Part shown: piece after piece, positions 52,225 to 61,870 of the stretch | Position numbering within the stretch: the stretch's first letter is position 1 | How the letters are laid out: each line of letters begins with the position of its first letter | NCBI GenBank assembly: GCA_024128875.1 | Contig: JAMYFF010000002.1 | Span: 372,001 to 436,000 of the forward strand | Direction of reading: 5' to 3' | Origin: Salinilacustrithrix flava | Lineage (GTDB): Bacteria > Actinomycetota > Acidimicrobiia > Acidimicrobiales > Salinilacustritrichaceae | Length of the DNA: 64,000 nt | The notes under the pieces: model-generated | Told to the model about the DNA's origin: nothing | What the model saw: the letters and a program-made list of their open reading frames with translations, nothing else | Database searches by the model: none | Position numbers and translations under genes: made by a program

Positions 52225-55200
52225 TCAGCACGAGACCCGGTTCTCGAGGGCATCGCCGCCCACACCGAGGAGGAACTCGAAGACTCGCTCCGCGAACGGC
52301 TGCGCGGCCTCCCGGACCCCCTTGGCGATCGCCTCGCTGAGTCCGAGGCTGGCGAGCTCGCCCACGTACGAGGCGACGAAGGCCGCGCAGACGTTGAACG
52401 GCTTCCCGCGGTTGTCGGGGTTCCCACGGAAGTCGCCGTAGCTCGACGCCACACCGAACAGCGACTTGCCCGCCAGCATCAGGGCGAGCACCGGCACGAA
52501 CGTGACCACCGCTGTCTTGCTCGAGAACCCGCCGAGGAAGAAGAAGTTCTTCACGGTCCCGGCGATGCCGACGCCGACGCTGCCCACGATGACGTGGGCG
52601 GCAGCCCCCACCAGCGCGCCGACGATGAACCCCCGCCAGAAGGCTTCCCACGCCCGGCCGGCCGGAGCCTGGAACGCCTTCACGAGACCCGTCACGATGC
52701 CCGAGGCCACCGCGACCTGCACGAGCGACGGCGCCAGGCCGGTCGGGTCCTCGAAGCTGAGCGGGTTGGCCCTCGAGTACAGGTAGGGATGCCGGCTCAG
52801 CGGATCCGCGAGCACACCGGGAAGCCGGTCGACCCCTGTGAACCGGCCGGTCTCGGGTCGGTACTGCCGAGCCCGGAGGTGGTAGAGCCCGGTCTCGTCG
52901 TCGAGCCGCTGTCCGGCGAAGGCGTACGGCGTCGGGTTCTGACCCGCGGCAGCCACCCGCTCCCCGAACGCGGCGAACGTCTCCGTCGCCGTGACCTGCC
53001 CGAGGTCGTCGGTCACCGCCCGGATGCTGCCGATCTCGTCGGCGTGCAGGTAGCTCGAGACGCCGCTCCGGTGTTCGTTGAGCGGATCGAGGCCGAACGT
53101 GGCGGTCGCGACCGTGGCACCCGACGCGTCGTGCTCGACGGCGACCTCGCTGGTGCCCGTCGGCGAGAGCGGGTCGACGAGGAAGCCGACCGACCCTCCG
53201 GCGCCCGCACGTGCCACCCGTTCGCCGTTGGCGTCGTAGGTGTACCGGGTCACACCCCCGGCGTGGACCGCGACGGTCATGAGGCCACGGGTGTCGTACC
53301 CGTAGGTCTCGATCGTGCTGCCGTCGCTCCGGGAGACCTGGTCGCCGTTGGCGTCGTAGGCGAAGGCCACCCCGCCAGCCGTGAGCAGCCGGTTCTCGGC
53401 GTCGTAGGTGTACTGCTCGACCGAGCCCGTGCTGTCGGTCGCCGTCAGCCGGTTCCCGACCGGGTCGTAGGTGTAGGACCTCGATCGCAGCACCGTGCCG
53501 TCTCCGGCCTCGTGCGTCTCCTGGACCACGCGTCGGCGCGAGTCGTACTCGAACTCCGACGTCGAACCGTCGGCAGCGGAGATGGCGGTGACGTCCCCGA
53601 CGGCCGAGCGGTCGTAGACGAACCGCTCGAGCACGGAGGCACCCGAGCGGTGCTCGATCGTGGCCGGCCGGTGCATGGGATCGAAGGTGCGGACGGTCTC
53701 GGTCCCGTTGGGGTGGGCTGTCCGCGTCGGCCGACCCGCGAGGTCGTACGAGAGCTCAGAGAGCCCGCCTTGCGGGTCGATGACGGTGACCAAGCGGTTG
53801 GCGGCGTCGTAACCGTACGACGTCGCTTCGGCAGTGCCACCCGCTGCCTGCGCCGTCATCGACGTGCGGTTCCCCGCGTCGTCGTAGCTGAAGCTCATCC
53901 GCGAGCCGTCGGGGTGCTGGATGGCGGTCAAGCGGTCGAGCGCGTCCCGCGCGTAGGTCGTCGTCCCGCGCTCGTCCCTCGTCTCGACGAGCGCGCCCGT
54001 CGCGTCGTAGCTCCGGCCGATCCCCCGACCGTCCGGGAACGTCTGCTGGATCACCCGGCCCGCACCGTCCGTGACGACCGTGGTGGTCTGACCGGCGCGG
54101 TCGGTGAAGGCGGTCGGGACGCCTGCTGCGTCGTAGCTGATCTGCTCGCGAAGACCCGACGGGAAGAAGGTCTCCACGAGGCGGCCGGCCCGGTCGTAGC
54201 GGTGTCGGGTCGTGTGCCCGTTCGCGTCCGTGACCGACGACAGGTTCCCCGCGAGGTCATAGGACGCCCGCGTCGTGGCACCGCCTGGTTCCACGACCTC
54301 GATCAGGGAACCGGCGTCGTCGTAGCCGAAGCGCGTCTCGTTGCCTGCCGCATCGACGTGGACCACGAGGTTGCCGGTGGCGTCGTAGCCGAAGGTCTCC
54401 GTCGTGGCGTCCGGATGCGTTGTCGAGATCCGACGCCCCGATGCGTCGTACGCGTGGGCGGTGACGCCACCCACCGGATCCTCCTCGCTCACCAGCTGGC
54501 CCGCGGCGTCGTAGGCGAACCGTCGGACGGCTCCGAGCGGATCGGTCGCGGTGGTCACACGGCCAGCCAGGTCGTAGGTGTAGGTGGTCTGACCGCCGCG
54601 GGCGTCGACCTCCTTCACGACCTGGCCTGCCGGGTCGTACTCGGTCGACACGGTGGTCCCATCGGGCCGCGTCTGGCTGACGGGTCGGCCCATGCCGTCG
54701 TAGGCGAAGCTGGTCACGCCCCCTTCGGGGTCGGTGGCCGTGGCCCGCTCCCCGTCGGACGTGTAGGTGAAGGTCGTGGTGCCGAAGCCCGGAACCGTGA
54801 CCGCCTGCTCGAGGCCGACGGCGTCGAGCACGACCTCGGCCCGTCGACCGGTCGGGTCCTGGACCCCGGTGAGGGCGCCCAACGGGTCGTACTCGAGCGT
54901 CGAGGTCGCATCCGCGCCGTCAGTGACGGCCGTGGGCAGACCGCGACGGTCGTAGGAGACCTCGGTCGTCGATCCGTCGGGCCCGGTGACGGTCACCGGC
55001 TGACCGAGGTCGTCCCGACCCACCGAGGTGGTCCGACCGAGCGGGTCGACAGCACCGACCAGGGCGCCGCGCGCGTCGTAGGAGTACGTCGTCGTCGCGC
55101 CCGACGCGTCGGTCATCGTGCGGACGTTGCCCCTGTCGTCGTACGAGAGGCGCTCGACCACGACACCGGCATCGTCGGCGACGGTCAGCAGGTTCCCGCG

Positions 55201-58200
55201 GCTGTCGTAGGTGAACGTCGTCGTCCGGCCGAGGGGGTCGGTCTCGCTCGTCAGCTCACCGGACGGCGAGAAGGTGCGAGTCGTCGTCGCTCCCGTCGCA
55301 TCCGCCTCGGTCACCAGGTTCCCGGCGGCGTCGTAGGTCCGCTCGGTCGTCCGCCCCAGCGGATCGGTCTCGGTGAGGAGGCGACCCCGGTCGTCGAAGG
55401 TGCGGGTGGTCTCCCCACCTTCCGGATCGACCGTCCGGATCACGTTGCCCGCCGCGTCGTACTCGAGGACCGTGACGTCGCCATCGGGGCCGGTCACGAC
55501 CTCGCTGCGAGTGCCCAGATCACGGCTCATCATCGTGCGGCGTCCTGCGGCGTCGGTGACGGCGGTGACCCGACCAGAGTCGTCGTACTCGTAGCGCACG
55601 CCGGTCCGGCCGAGGGGATCGACGACCTCCACCAGCCGATGACCGGCTGCGTACCGGTAGGTGGTCGTGTTGCCCTCGGGGTCCGTGTGGGACGTCAGGT
55701 CACCTGCTGCGCTGTACCCGTAGCTCTGGGACACCCCTGCCGGATCGGTCACGGACGTGATCCGCCCGAGCGCATCCCGCGTGAAGGTCACCGACGGACC
55801 GGCGGAGTGCAGGATCCCGCCGTCGTCGACGGTGATGACGTTGGCGTTCCGGTCCTCGATGCGGGACACCTGCCCGGACGCGTCGACGGTGTAGATGGTG
55901 CCGTCACGTCGCGTGTACACGAACCCTTCGGGCTCGTAGGGCCGCAACGTGGAGTCGTCGACGAGCTCAGCGCCGTCGGCTCCTTGCAGCACCAGGAGGT
56001 TCCGGTTGCCCAGCGGCACCAACGTCCCGGTGGACCCAGGACGGGGCTGGTACGCCGCGGTCGTGAACTGCAACGGGACGAACGTCGCCGACCCGGGTGA
56101 GGGAGCGAGATCGAACACATCGCGCGTCCCGTCGTCGAACGAGACGGTCACGCTGTGCTCGATGCTCGGAACGAGCGTCGTCGAACCCCACCGACCCGAA
56201 GCGAGCTCCCAGCCGAGCCCCTGGTCGCGGCTCACCCGCAGGTCGAGTCCCGTCAGATCGAGCGTCCAGCCGGCGCCGAAGTCCCCGACCTGGCTGTTCC
56301 GGGAGTCGTAGGTGCGCACCACGGACAGCGGCAAGCCCGCGGTCGGCACCACGAGGTCCGTGAACGACAGCGAGAACGCGCCGGCCTGGGGGCCTTCCAG
56401 CACCTGCACCGGCACGTCCACGCGTGAGACGTTGCCGCCTGCATCCTCCACGTCGAGCCGCACCGTGACCACACCCGGAGGCACCGCGGCCGATGCCAGC
56501 GTCCCGAGCGGTCCGTCGACCACCTGGCCCGTCCCGGCGTTGATCTCGTGCAGGAGCGTGCCGTCGGCAGCCACCACCGAGAGCCGCCAGCCGGTGAGGT
56601 TCGCGTCGGATGCCGTGCCCCGGATCTCGACCTCGCTCGACACCTCCGCACCGGGGGCAGGGCTGGTGATCTCGGCGATCGGCGGGAGCTCGTCGGCAGC
56701 GACGCCGTCGACCACGGTGAGCGCCTTGGTCGCCGTGAGCCCGGCGAAGGTCGCCGTCACCCCCGTCGTCCCGGCCGCCACCGCCGTGATGGTGCGTCCT
56801 GCAACCGTGGCGACCGCGCCGTCGACGACGTCGAAGGTGGCCAGCTCGGTGATGTCGACGACCCGCCCATCGGGCAGCAGCGCCTGGGCGGTGTAGGACC
56901 GGCTGCGACCCACGACCAGCGACGCATCGGACCCGGTGATGCCGACTGCGACGGCATCGAGCATCCCGTCGATCCCGTCGCAGTTCTGGTCGATGCCGTC
57001 GCCGGCCGGATCGCTGGCGCCGGGGTTGACGGTGGGGTCCGCGTCGTCACAATCCCCTTCAGCCGGGCTGAACGCGTCGCCGTCGGCGTCGGCATGCGCC
57101 GGAGACGGCCCGGCGGACACGGTGTGATCGACACGGCTCCCGGGGGGCACGGCCGCGCCCGCAGGCGGATGCTGGTCGAGCACGGTGCCTGCCGGAGCCT
57201 CGTCTCCCGTCTGACGCACCGCCCCCACCCGGAGCCCGGCCGCATCGAGCATTCCCGCCACGTCACCGCTGTCCTCGCCGACCAAGGTGGGAACCTCGAC
57301 CGGCTCCACCACCGCCAGGGCGAACACCCCCACCACCGAGTGACCCGCGCCGTCATCAACGGTCACCTCGACCACGTGAGCACCGGCCGACGTGGGAGTC
57401 CACGTGACGACGCCGCTGACCGGGTCGATGGCCAGGCTCGTGGGTGTCCCCGGGCCAACCGCCGTTGCGCCGCCGGTGTAGGTGAGCTCGTCACCGTCGG
57501 CGTCGTAGGCGCAGATCCGTGCCTGGTACGGCACCCCGACGGTGGCGGGTCCCCTCGGGCCGCAGGTGATGACCGGCGCGTTCGACGGTGGCAGGAGCTC
57601 CAGGTACGCGGTCGCTTCGTCACTGCCGACCCCGTCCGACGCCCGGTACGTGAAGCGGTCCAGCTGCTCGACCTCGTCGGGCATGAACGTGTTCTGGCGG
57701 AACGCGTTCAGGCCTGGCACCAACCAGTGGGGCTGGGGAGTGCGGGGGATCGCGCCATCCACCTCGACGTTGGTGACGTGGTAGGCGTGCTGGTTCCAGA
57801 TCGGCCGGGCCCGCACCCATCCACCGGCCGGGCTCCCGAAGGCGTACATGCCGAGCGGTTGCACCTCACCATCGGGCAGCGTGCGGTTGGCGTCCGAACC
57901 GACAACGATCTCCGCCTCGCCGTCACCGTCGATGTCGGCCACCACCGGGTACTCCATCGCCGTCCAAGAACCCAGCGGGGTCTCCGACAGCACCGTCCCG
58001 TCTGCGCCGTCGAAGACCCACAGGTTCCGCTCGTCCCGGTACACGACCTCCGGGGAGCCGTCGGCCAGGAAGTCGAAGACCGTCGATCCGGTGAAGTTCG
58101 AGCTGTTGTCCTGTGTCTCGGCCTCCCACAGCAGGGTGAGGTCGGCTTCGAACACCCGGTAGCGCGACTTGCCGGCGATGCCGATCTCCGGATCGCCGTC

Positions 58201-61200
58201 GCCGTCGAAGTCGGCGATCGTCGGCGGGCCGCCCCGTGTGACGCCGCTCTCGCCCGCCGGGGCCAGCGCGACCGGCCCGCGGGCGACGGTCAGGTCGTGC
58301 TCGAGCACCCGCACCTGGCCGTCCCGGACCAGGACGATCTCGGCGAACGGGTCGTCGTCGAGGTCGCCGACGGCGGTGAACCCGCCGGCGAGGTCGTCGT
58401 TGCGGTACTCGACCGTGCCGTCGGAGCCGTAGACGACGCGGCCGTGCACGATCTCCGGGGAGCCGTCGAGATCGATGTCGGCCACGATCGGTGCGCAGTA
58501 CACGACGTAGTTGTTCAAGCCGGCGTGGGAGCAGACGTCCGAGCCCTCCGACGGTGCCCGCCAGAGCTGGGCCAGCAGGCCGTCGCGGAACTCGAAGGCA
58601 CCCACCCGGCCCTCGACCGTTGCGACGACCTCCGGGAACCCGTCGCCGTGCAGGTCGGCGACCGCCAGGTTGCCGATGCGGCTGAACCCGGTTCCGGTCC
58701 GCAACGTGGTCTCGATCTCGCCCTCGTGGTCCAGCACGACGAGGTCCTGCCGGGCGGTGCCGCCGACGACGACGACCTCCATCGTGCCGTCGCCGTCGAG
58801 GTCGGCGAGCGTGGGCGAGGAGGTGGTCCAGTACTCGACGGGCGTGGTCCACCGGACCGATCCGTCCCGTCCGTCCAGCGCCACGACACGTGCCGGCTCC
58901 TGGGGCTGGAAGGTGACAGGCCGGGCGAGGAAGACGACCTCAGGCCAGCCGTCGCCGTCCAGGTCACCCACCGACGGGCTGTTCAACGACGCACCTTCAG
59001 CGCCGGTGACCGGTTCGGACGGGTCGTCGTCGGTCCAGGCCCACTCCAGCGCGGGGTGCAGCCCCGTGACCGGCCCGTCGCCGGTGACGATCAGCTCACC
59101 CAGACCGCGGTAGACGTTGACCTGGTCCTCGAGACCCACGAACCGCACCGCGGTGACACCGTCGACCGGCTCGCCCGCCGACGCGACAACGTCGACCTCG
59201 GCGTCGTGGGTCGGCCCGGGGAGGTCCACGGACCCGCTGCTCCACAGCTGCGAGCCGTCCTCGGCGAGCAGCTGGAACTCCCCGCGGACGAAGTCGTACG
59301 GGACGTTGTCCGTCTGGCGACTGCCCCGGTAGGCGATGGACCGCACCGTCACCGGCTCCGGGAAGGTGACCTGCAACCACGGATCCTCGTCGCCATCGCC
59401 TGGGCGGTCGCTCGGGCTCGTGAGCCACGATGTGCCGTCATAGCCGTCGATGGCCCGCTCGGGACCGAAGTTCGGCCCGTTCTGGCTGCTGGCCGTCGCC
59501 TCGGCCCCCGACAACCGGGTCAGGTCGATGCCGGGCCGGGAGGCACTGAGCGGCCCGAGGGGTCGGTACTCGAAGGACCCGTCCGGCGCGAGTGTGACCT
59601 CGCCGTTGGTCGGCGCCGCCACCAGCTCCGCCGTCAGCGCGTCGCCGTCCGGATCGGTGTCGTTGGCGAGCACCCCGCCCTCGGGCCCGGCCGCCAGGGG
59701 GGAGCCGACGGTTCCGGTGATGCGGTCGTCGACCGCGGTCGGCGCGCGGTTGGGCAGGCGGACCTCGAGGGTCCAGGACTGGGTGTCGATGCCACCCCGG
59801 CCGTCTTCGACCCGGACCACGAAGTCGTGGGCGCCGGTGTCGTCGAACAGGATGATGGAGCCGTTGTTCTCGTAGCGCGGCGTCCAGGTCACACGTCCGG
59901 TGTCGGCGTCGATGCCGGCGTTGGAGGGGCCGGCCTGCAGCACCCAGGTCAGGTCGTCTCCGGAATCGGGGTCAGTGGCCACGGCGTCGTAGACGTAGGC
60001 GTTCCCGTCGATCAGCTTCATGGTGGCCGGGGTGGAGGTGATCTCGGGCGGGCCGTTGACCCCGCCGATCGCGAGCTCGATGTCCACCGGCGTGCCCGGC
60101 AGCACCTGCTGACCTGCCTCGGGAAGCTGGTTGTCGACCTGGTCCACGCCGACCGTGTCGGACTCGGTGGTCCCCTCACGACCCACGTCGAGACCAGCAC
60201 CCTCGATCTCGCTTCGGGCCTGCACCGCGCTGAACCCGACCACGTCGGGCACCTCGACCAGCGACGGCCCCGACGACAGCACGTAGGTCACCGCCGAGCC
60301 GAGCTCGACGGAGCTGCCCGGCGCTGGGTCCTGGCGCAGCACCCGACCGGCGGGCACCGTCGGGTGCGGCTCCGTCGAGGTCAGGACCGGCACCAGCCCG
60401 GCGTCGTCGACCGCCGTGATCGCCGACACCTGCCGGAACCCCACGATGTCGGGCACGACACCTGGCTCGGACGGCTGCGTGGTCGTGGTCGATGACGTGG
60501 TCGTGGTCGATGACGTGGTCGTGGTCGATGACGTGGTCGTGGTCGTGGTCGACGACGTACTCGACGTCGACGAGGTGCTCGACGTCGTCGACGTGGTCGT
60601 GGTCGACGTCGGGGGCGAGGTGGGTCCCGGCGTGGTCGGCTGCTCCTTGGCGCACGTGAGCAGCTCCCCCACCGCGGCGTGCACGTCGGCCGACACCGCG
60701 GCGGCGGCACCGAGCACGACCGCCCGCCGCACGGTGGGACACACATCTCGCAGGTACTGCGCCACCTCCGGAGCGGAGCTGGCGAGCCGCGCGCCCGGGG
60801 TCCGGGCGACGCGCGGCGCGAGCTCCGAGGGCACGAGCACGATCGGCGACTCCAGCGCCTCGGTCAGCGCACCAGCCACCAGCCCGTCGGGGAACGCCTC
60901 CCCCGTCGCGACGAGCAACGTCACCGGCTCGCGCACGCCAGCCGACACCGCATCGGCGACCACGACCGATGTGGCGAACCGATCCCGTCCCGACAGCCGC
61001 ACCGTCGACGCGACCAGACCGGACATGTCCACCTCGACCTGCTCGGACACGGCCGCTGGCCCTCCGACCACGGTGACGGCCAAGCCATCGCGTCCGCGGA
61101 GCACCTCGCTCGTCGCTGCCGGCAGGACCGCTTGCTCGGTCAGCACCGTGGGGATGTCGGACCCCGTGATGCCGAAGGTTCCCGCGGTCAGCGCGTCGGC

Positions 61201-61773
61201 GAAGCCGTCGCTCGCCCCGTCTCCCCGACCGCGAGCCAGGACGGCGCGGCCGTCCTCGAACCCGACCGCCCCGGCGATCATGCGGGCCGTCTCGTACCGA
61301 TCGACACCACCCAACCGACCCACGGTCAGCCCCAGATCCTCCAGGCGAACGCCGATCGATGGCGCCACCGCGGCGGCACCGCCGACCACCGTGACCCGCT
61401 TCGTGCCCAGGCGCTCGAGCTCGTCCACCACCGCGTCCGGCAACACCTCCTCCGGCGTCAACAGGATCGGTCCGCCCACCGAACGAGCCAACGGCCCCGC
61501 CGCCAGCGCGTCCGGGAAGTCCCCAGCCCTGGCGAGCACCACGTCGTCCGCGGAATCGAAGAAGGCCTCCGACACGGCCACCGCCGTCTCGACCCTGCTC
61601 ACCCCACCGATCCGCTCCACCGGCGCTGACACCTGGTCGGCGTCCTGGGCTGCGACCGGCGCCACCGGCGCCACCGCCAACAGCGGCGCCAGCAGGGCCA
61701 CCACCAGAGCGGCGATCACCCCAGGGCCTCCCCGCGTCGTCCCAGCAGCCAACCGTGCCCCGCCAACCGCCAT
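52225..61773 (-). CDS. giant secreted CWB2-PASTA-FG-GAP-RHS surface protein
   Basis: A 3182-residue, 9.5-kb gene from ATG 61773, which has a GGGGAG ribosome-binding site. A signal peptide (to about residue 42) precedes three cell-wall-binding CWB2-like repeats (about 45-358, RIGGVSRVETAVAVSEAFF, VTVVGGAAAV). A Ser/Thr linker (about 378-440), two PASTA-like domains, cadherin/Ig-like modules and a discoidin-like part (about 758-890) follow. FG-GAP repeats (about 900-1358), a third PASTA-like and a MopE-like DxDxD segment (near 1562) come next. An RHS N-terminal domain (about 1800) leads to YD repeats (about 1990-2960) and the core motif YRPETGRFTG...DPTGL ending at 3013. The last 169 residues are Gly/Ala-rich and hydrophobic. 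Probably a wall-attached toxin-delivery or adhesion protein. Confidence 0.9.
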   Translation of the reverse strand: MAVGGARLAAGTTRGGPGVIAALVVALLAPLLAVAPVAPVAAQDADQVSAPVERIGGVSRVETAVAVSEAFFDSADDVVLARAGDFPDALAAGPLARSVGGPILLTPEEVLPDAVVDELERLGTKRVTVVGGAAAVAPSIGVRLEDLGLTVGRLGGVDRYETARMIAGAVGFEDGRAVLARGRGDGASDGFADALTAGTFGITGSDIPTVLTEQAVLPAATSEVLRGRDGLAVTVVGGPAAVSEQVEVDMSGLVASTVRLSGRDRFATSVVVADAVSAGVREPVTLLVATGEAFPDGLVAGALTEALESPIVLVPSELAPRVARTPGARLASSAPEVAQYLRDVCPTVRRAVVLGAAAAVSADVHAAVGELLTCAKEQPTTPGPTSPPTSTTTTSTTSSTSSTSSTSSTTTTTTSSTTTTSSTTTTSSTTTTQPSEPGVVPDIVGFRQVSAITAVDDAGLVPVLTSTEPHPTVPAGRVLRQDPAPGSSVELGSAVTYVLSSGPSLVEVPDVVGFSAVQARSEIEGAGLDVGREGTTESDTVGVDQVDNQLPEAGQQVLPGTPVDIELAIGGVNGPPEITSTPATMKLIDGNAYVYDAVATDPDSGDDLTWVLQAGPSNAGIDADTGRVTWTPRYENNGSIILFDDTGAHDFVVRVEDGRGGIDTQSWTLEVRLPNRAPTAVDDRITGTVGSPLAAGPEGGVLANDTDPDGDALTAELVAAPTNGEVTLAPDGSFEYRPLGPLSASRPGIDLTRLSGAEATASSQNGPNFGPERAIDGYDGTSWLTSPSDRPGDGDEDPWLQVTFPEPVTVRSIAYRGSRQTDNVPYDFVRGEFQLLAEDGSQLWSSGSVDLPGPTHDAEVDVVASAGEPVDGVTAVRFVGLEDQVNVYRGLGELIVTGDGPVTGLHPALEWAWTDDDPSEPVTGAEGASLNSPSVGDLDGDGWPEVVFLARPVTFQPQEPARVVALDGRDGSVRWTTPVEYWTTSSPTLADLDGDGTMEVVVVGGTARQDLVVLDHEGEIETTLRTGTGFSRIGNLAVADLHGDGFPEVVATVEGRVGAFEFRDGLLAQLWRAPSEGSDVCSHAGLNNYVVYCAPIVADIDLDGSPEIVHGRVVYGSDGTVEYRNDDLAGGFTAVGDLDDDPFAEIVLVRDGQVRVLEHDLTVARGPVALAPAGESGVTRGGPPTIADFDGDGDPEIGIAGKSRYRVFEADLTLLWEAETQDNSSNFTGSTVFDFLADGSPEVVYRDERNLWVFDGADGTVLSETPLGSWTAMEYPVVADIDGDGEAEIVVGSDANRTLPDGEVQPLGMYAFGSPAGGWVRARPIWNQHAYHVTNVEVDGAIPRTPQPHWLVPGLNAFRQNTFMPDEVEQLDRFTYRASDGVGSDEATAYLELLPPSNAPVITCGPRGPATVGVPYQARICAYDADGDELTYTGGATAVGPGTPTSLAIDPVSGVVTWTPTSAGAHVVEVTVDDGAGHSVVGVFALAVVEPVEVPTLVGEDSGDVAGMLDAAGLRVGAVRQTGDEAPAGTVLDQHPPAGAAVPPGSRVDHTVSAGPSPAHADADGDAFSPAEGDCDDADPTVNPGASDPAGDGIDQNCDGIDGMLDAVAVGITGSDASLVVGRSRSYTAQALLPDGRVVDITELATFDVVDGAVATVAGRTITAVAAGTTGVTATFAGLTATKALTVVDGVAADELPPIAEITSPAPGAEVSSEVEIRGTASDANLTGWRLSVVAADGTLLHEINAGTGQVVDGPLGTLASAAVPPGVVTVRLDVEDAGGNVSRVDVPVQVLEGPQAGAFSLSFTDLVVPTAGLPLSVVRTYDSRNSQVGDFGAGWTLDLTGLDLRVSRDQGLGWELASGRWGSTTLVPSIEHSVTVSFDDGTRDVFDLAPSPGSATFVPLQFTTAAYQPRPGSTGTLVPLGNRNLLVLQGADGAELVDDSTLRPYEPEGFVYTRRDGTIYTVDASGQVSRIEDRNANVITVDDGGILHSAGPSVTFTRDALGRITSVTDPAGVSQSYGYSAAGDLTSHTDPEGNTTTYRYAAGHRLVEVVDPLGRTGVRYEYDDSGRVTAVTDAAGRRTMMSRDLGTRSEVVTGPDGDVTVLEYDAAGNVIRTVDPEGGETTRTFDDRGRLLTETDPLGRTTERTYDAAGNLVTEADATGATTTRTFSPSGELTSETDPLGRTTTFTYDSRGNLLTVADDAGVVVERLSYDDRGNVRTMTDASGATTTYSYDARGALVGAVDPLGRTTSVGRDDLGQPVTVTGPDGSTTEVSYDRRGLPTAVTDGADATSTLEYDPLGALTGVQDPTGRRAEVVLDAVGLEQAVTVPGFGTTTFTYTSDGERATATDPEGGVTSFAYDGMGRPVSQTRPDGTTVSTEYDPAGQVVKEVDARGGQTTYTYDLAGRVTTATDPLGAVRRFAYDAAGQLVSEEDPVGGVTAHAYDASGRRISTTHPDATTETFGYDATGNLVVHVDAAGNETRFGYDDAGSLIEVVEPGGATTRASYDLAGNLSSVTDANGHTTRHRYDRAGRLVETFFPSGLREQISYDAAGVPTAFTDRAGQTTTVVTDGAGRVIQQTFPDGRGIGRSYDATGALVETRDERGTTTYARDALDRLTAIQHPDGSRMSFSYDDAGNRTSMTAQAAGGTAEATSYGYDAANRLVTVIDPQGGLSELSYDLAGRPTRTAHPNGTETVRTFDPMHRPATIEHRSGASVLERFVYDRSAVGDVTAISAADGSTSEFEYDSRRRVVQETHEAGDGTVLRSRSYTYDPVGNRLTATDSTGSVEQYTYDAENRLLTAGGVAFAYDANGDQVSRSDGSTIETYGYDTRGLMTVAVHAGGVTRYTYDANGERVARAGAGGSVGFLVDPLSPTGTSEVAVEHDASGATVATATFGLDPLNEHRSGVSSYLHADEIGSIRAVTDDLGQVTATETFAAFGERVAAAGQNPTPYAFAGQRLDDETGLYHLRARQYRPETGRFTGVDRLPGVLADPLSRHPYLYSRANPLSFEDPTGLAPSLVQVAVASGIVTGLVKAFQAPAGRAWEAFWRGFIVGALVGAAAHVIVGSVGVGIAGTVKNFFFLGGFSSKTAVVTFVPVLALMLAGKSLFGVASSYGDFRGNPDNRGKPFNVCAAFVASYVGELASLGLSEAIAKGVREAAQPFAERVFEFLLGVGGDALENRVSC
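60481..60534. repeat. 18-bp tandem repeat encoding the Ser/Thr linker
   Basis: Three exact copies of GGTCGTGGTCGATGACGT in tandem, with degenerate continuation to about 60610. It encodes the Thr/Ser-rich linker between the CWB2 and PASTA-like modules of the giant protein and is a site where length changes between strains are likely. Confidence 0.8.
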
Positions 61774-61808
61774 CAGTCACTCCCCGCCCGGGCTCTACGT
61801 CGGAGGCG

Positions 61809-61843
61809 ACCGTACGACGGGTCGCTAACAGCCCGATAACAGC
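61809..61843 (-). promoter_or_regulatory. candidate SARP-bound promoter of the giant RHS gene
   Basis: On the minus strand two copies of GCTGTTA (at 61843-61837 and 61832-61826) lie 11 bases apart, then TACGGT (61814-61809) as a -10. SARP regulators bind heptamer direct repeats with 11-base spacing just ahead of a -10. The leader to the ATG would be about 30 bases with GGGGAG. The divergent gene encodes such a regulator. Confidence 0.55.
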
Positions 61844-61858
61844 GCTCCTGCGGCGGGT

Positions 61859-61864
61859 TAGGGT
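61859..61864 (+). promoter_or_regulatory. candidate -10 of the SARP/BTAD gene
   Basis: TAGGGT ends six bases before the GTG start, placing transcription at or next to the start codon, that is, a leaderless mRNA. No clear -35 was seen. The heptamer repeats further upstream (61826-61843) could serve as a shared regulator site. Confidence 0.4.
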
Positions 61865-61870
61865 CTGCCC

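Noticed and set aside
51232-56100. 1622-residue plus-strand reading frame
   Set aside because: Antisense shadow of the giant RHS gene; high GC leaves no stops in the opposite frame. The translation is compositionally biased, with no domain.
56548-60495. 1315-residue plus-strand reading frame
   Set aside because: Another antisense shadow of the giant gene with no recognisable motif.
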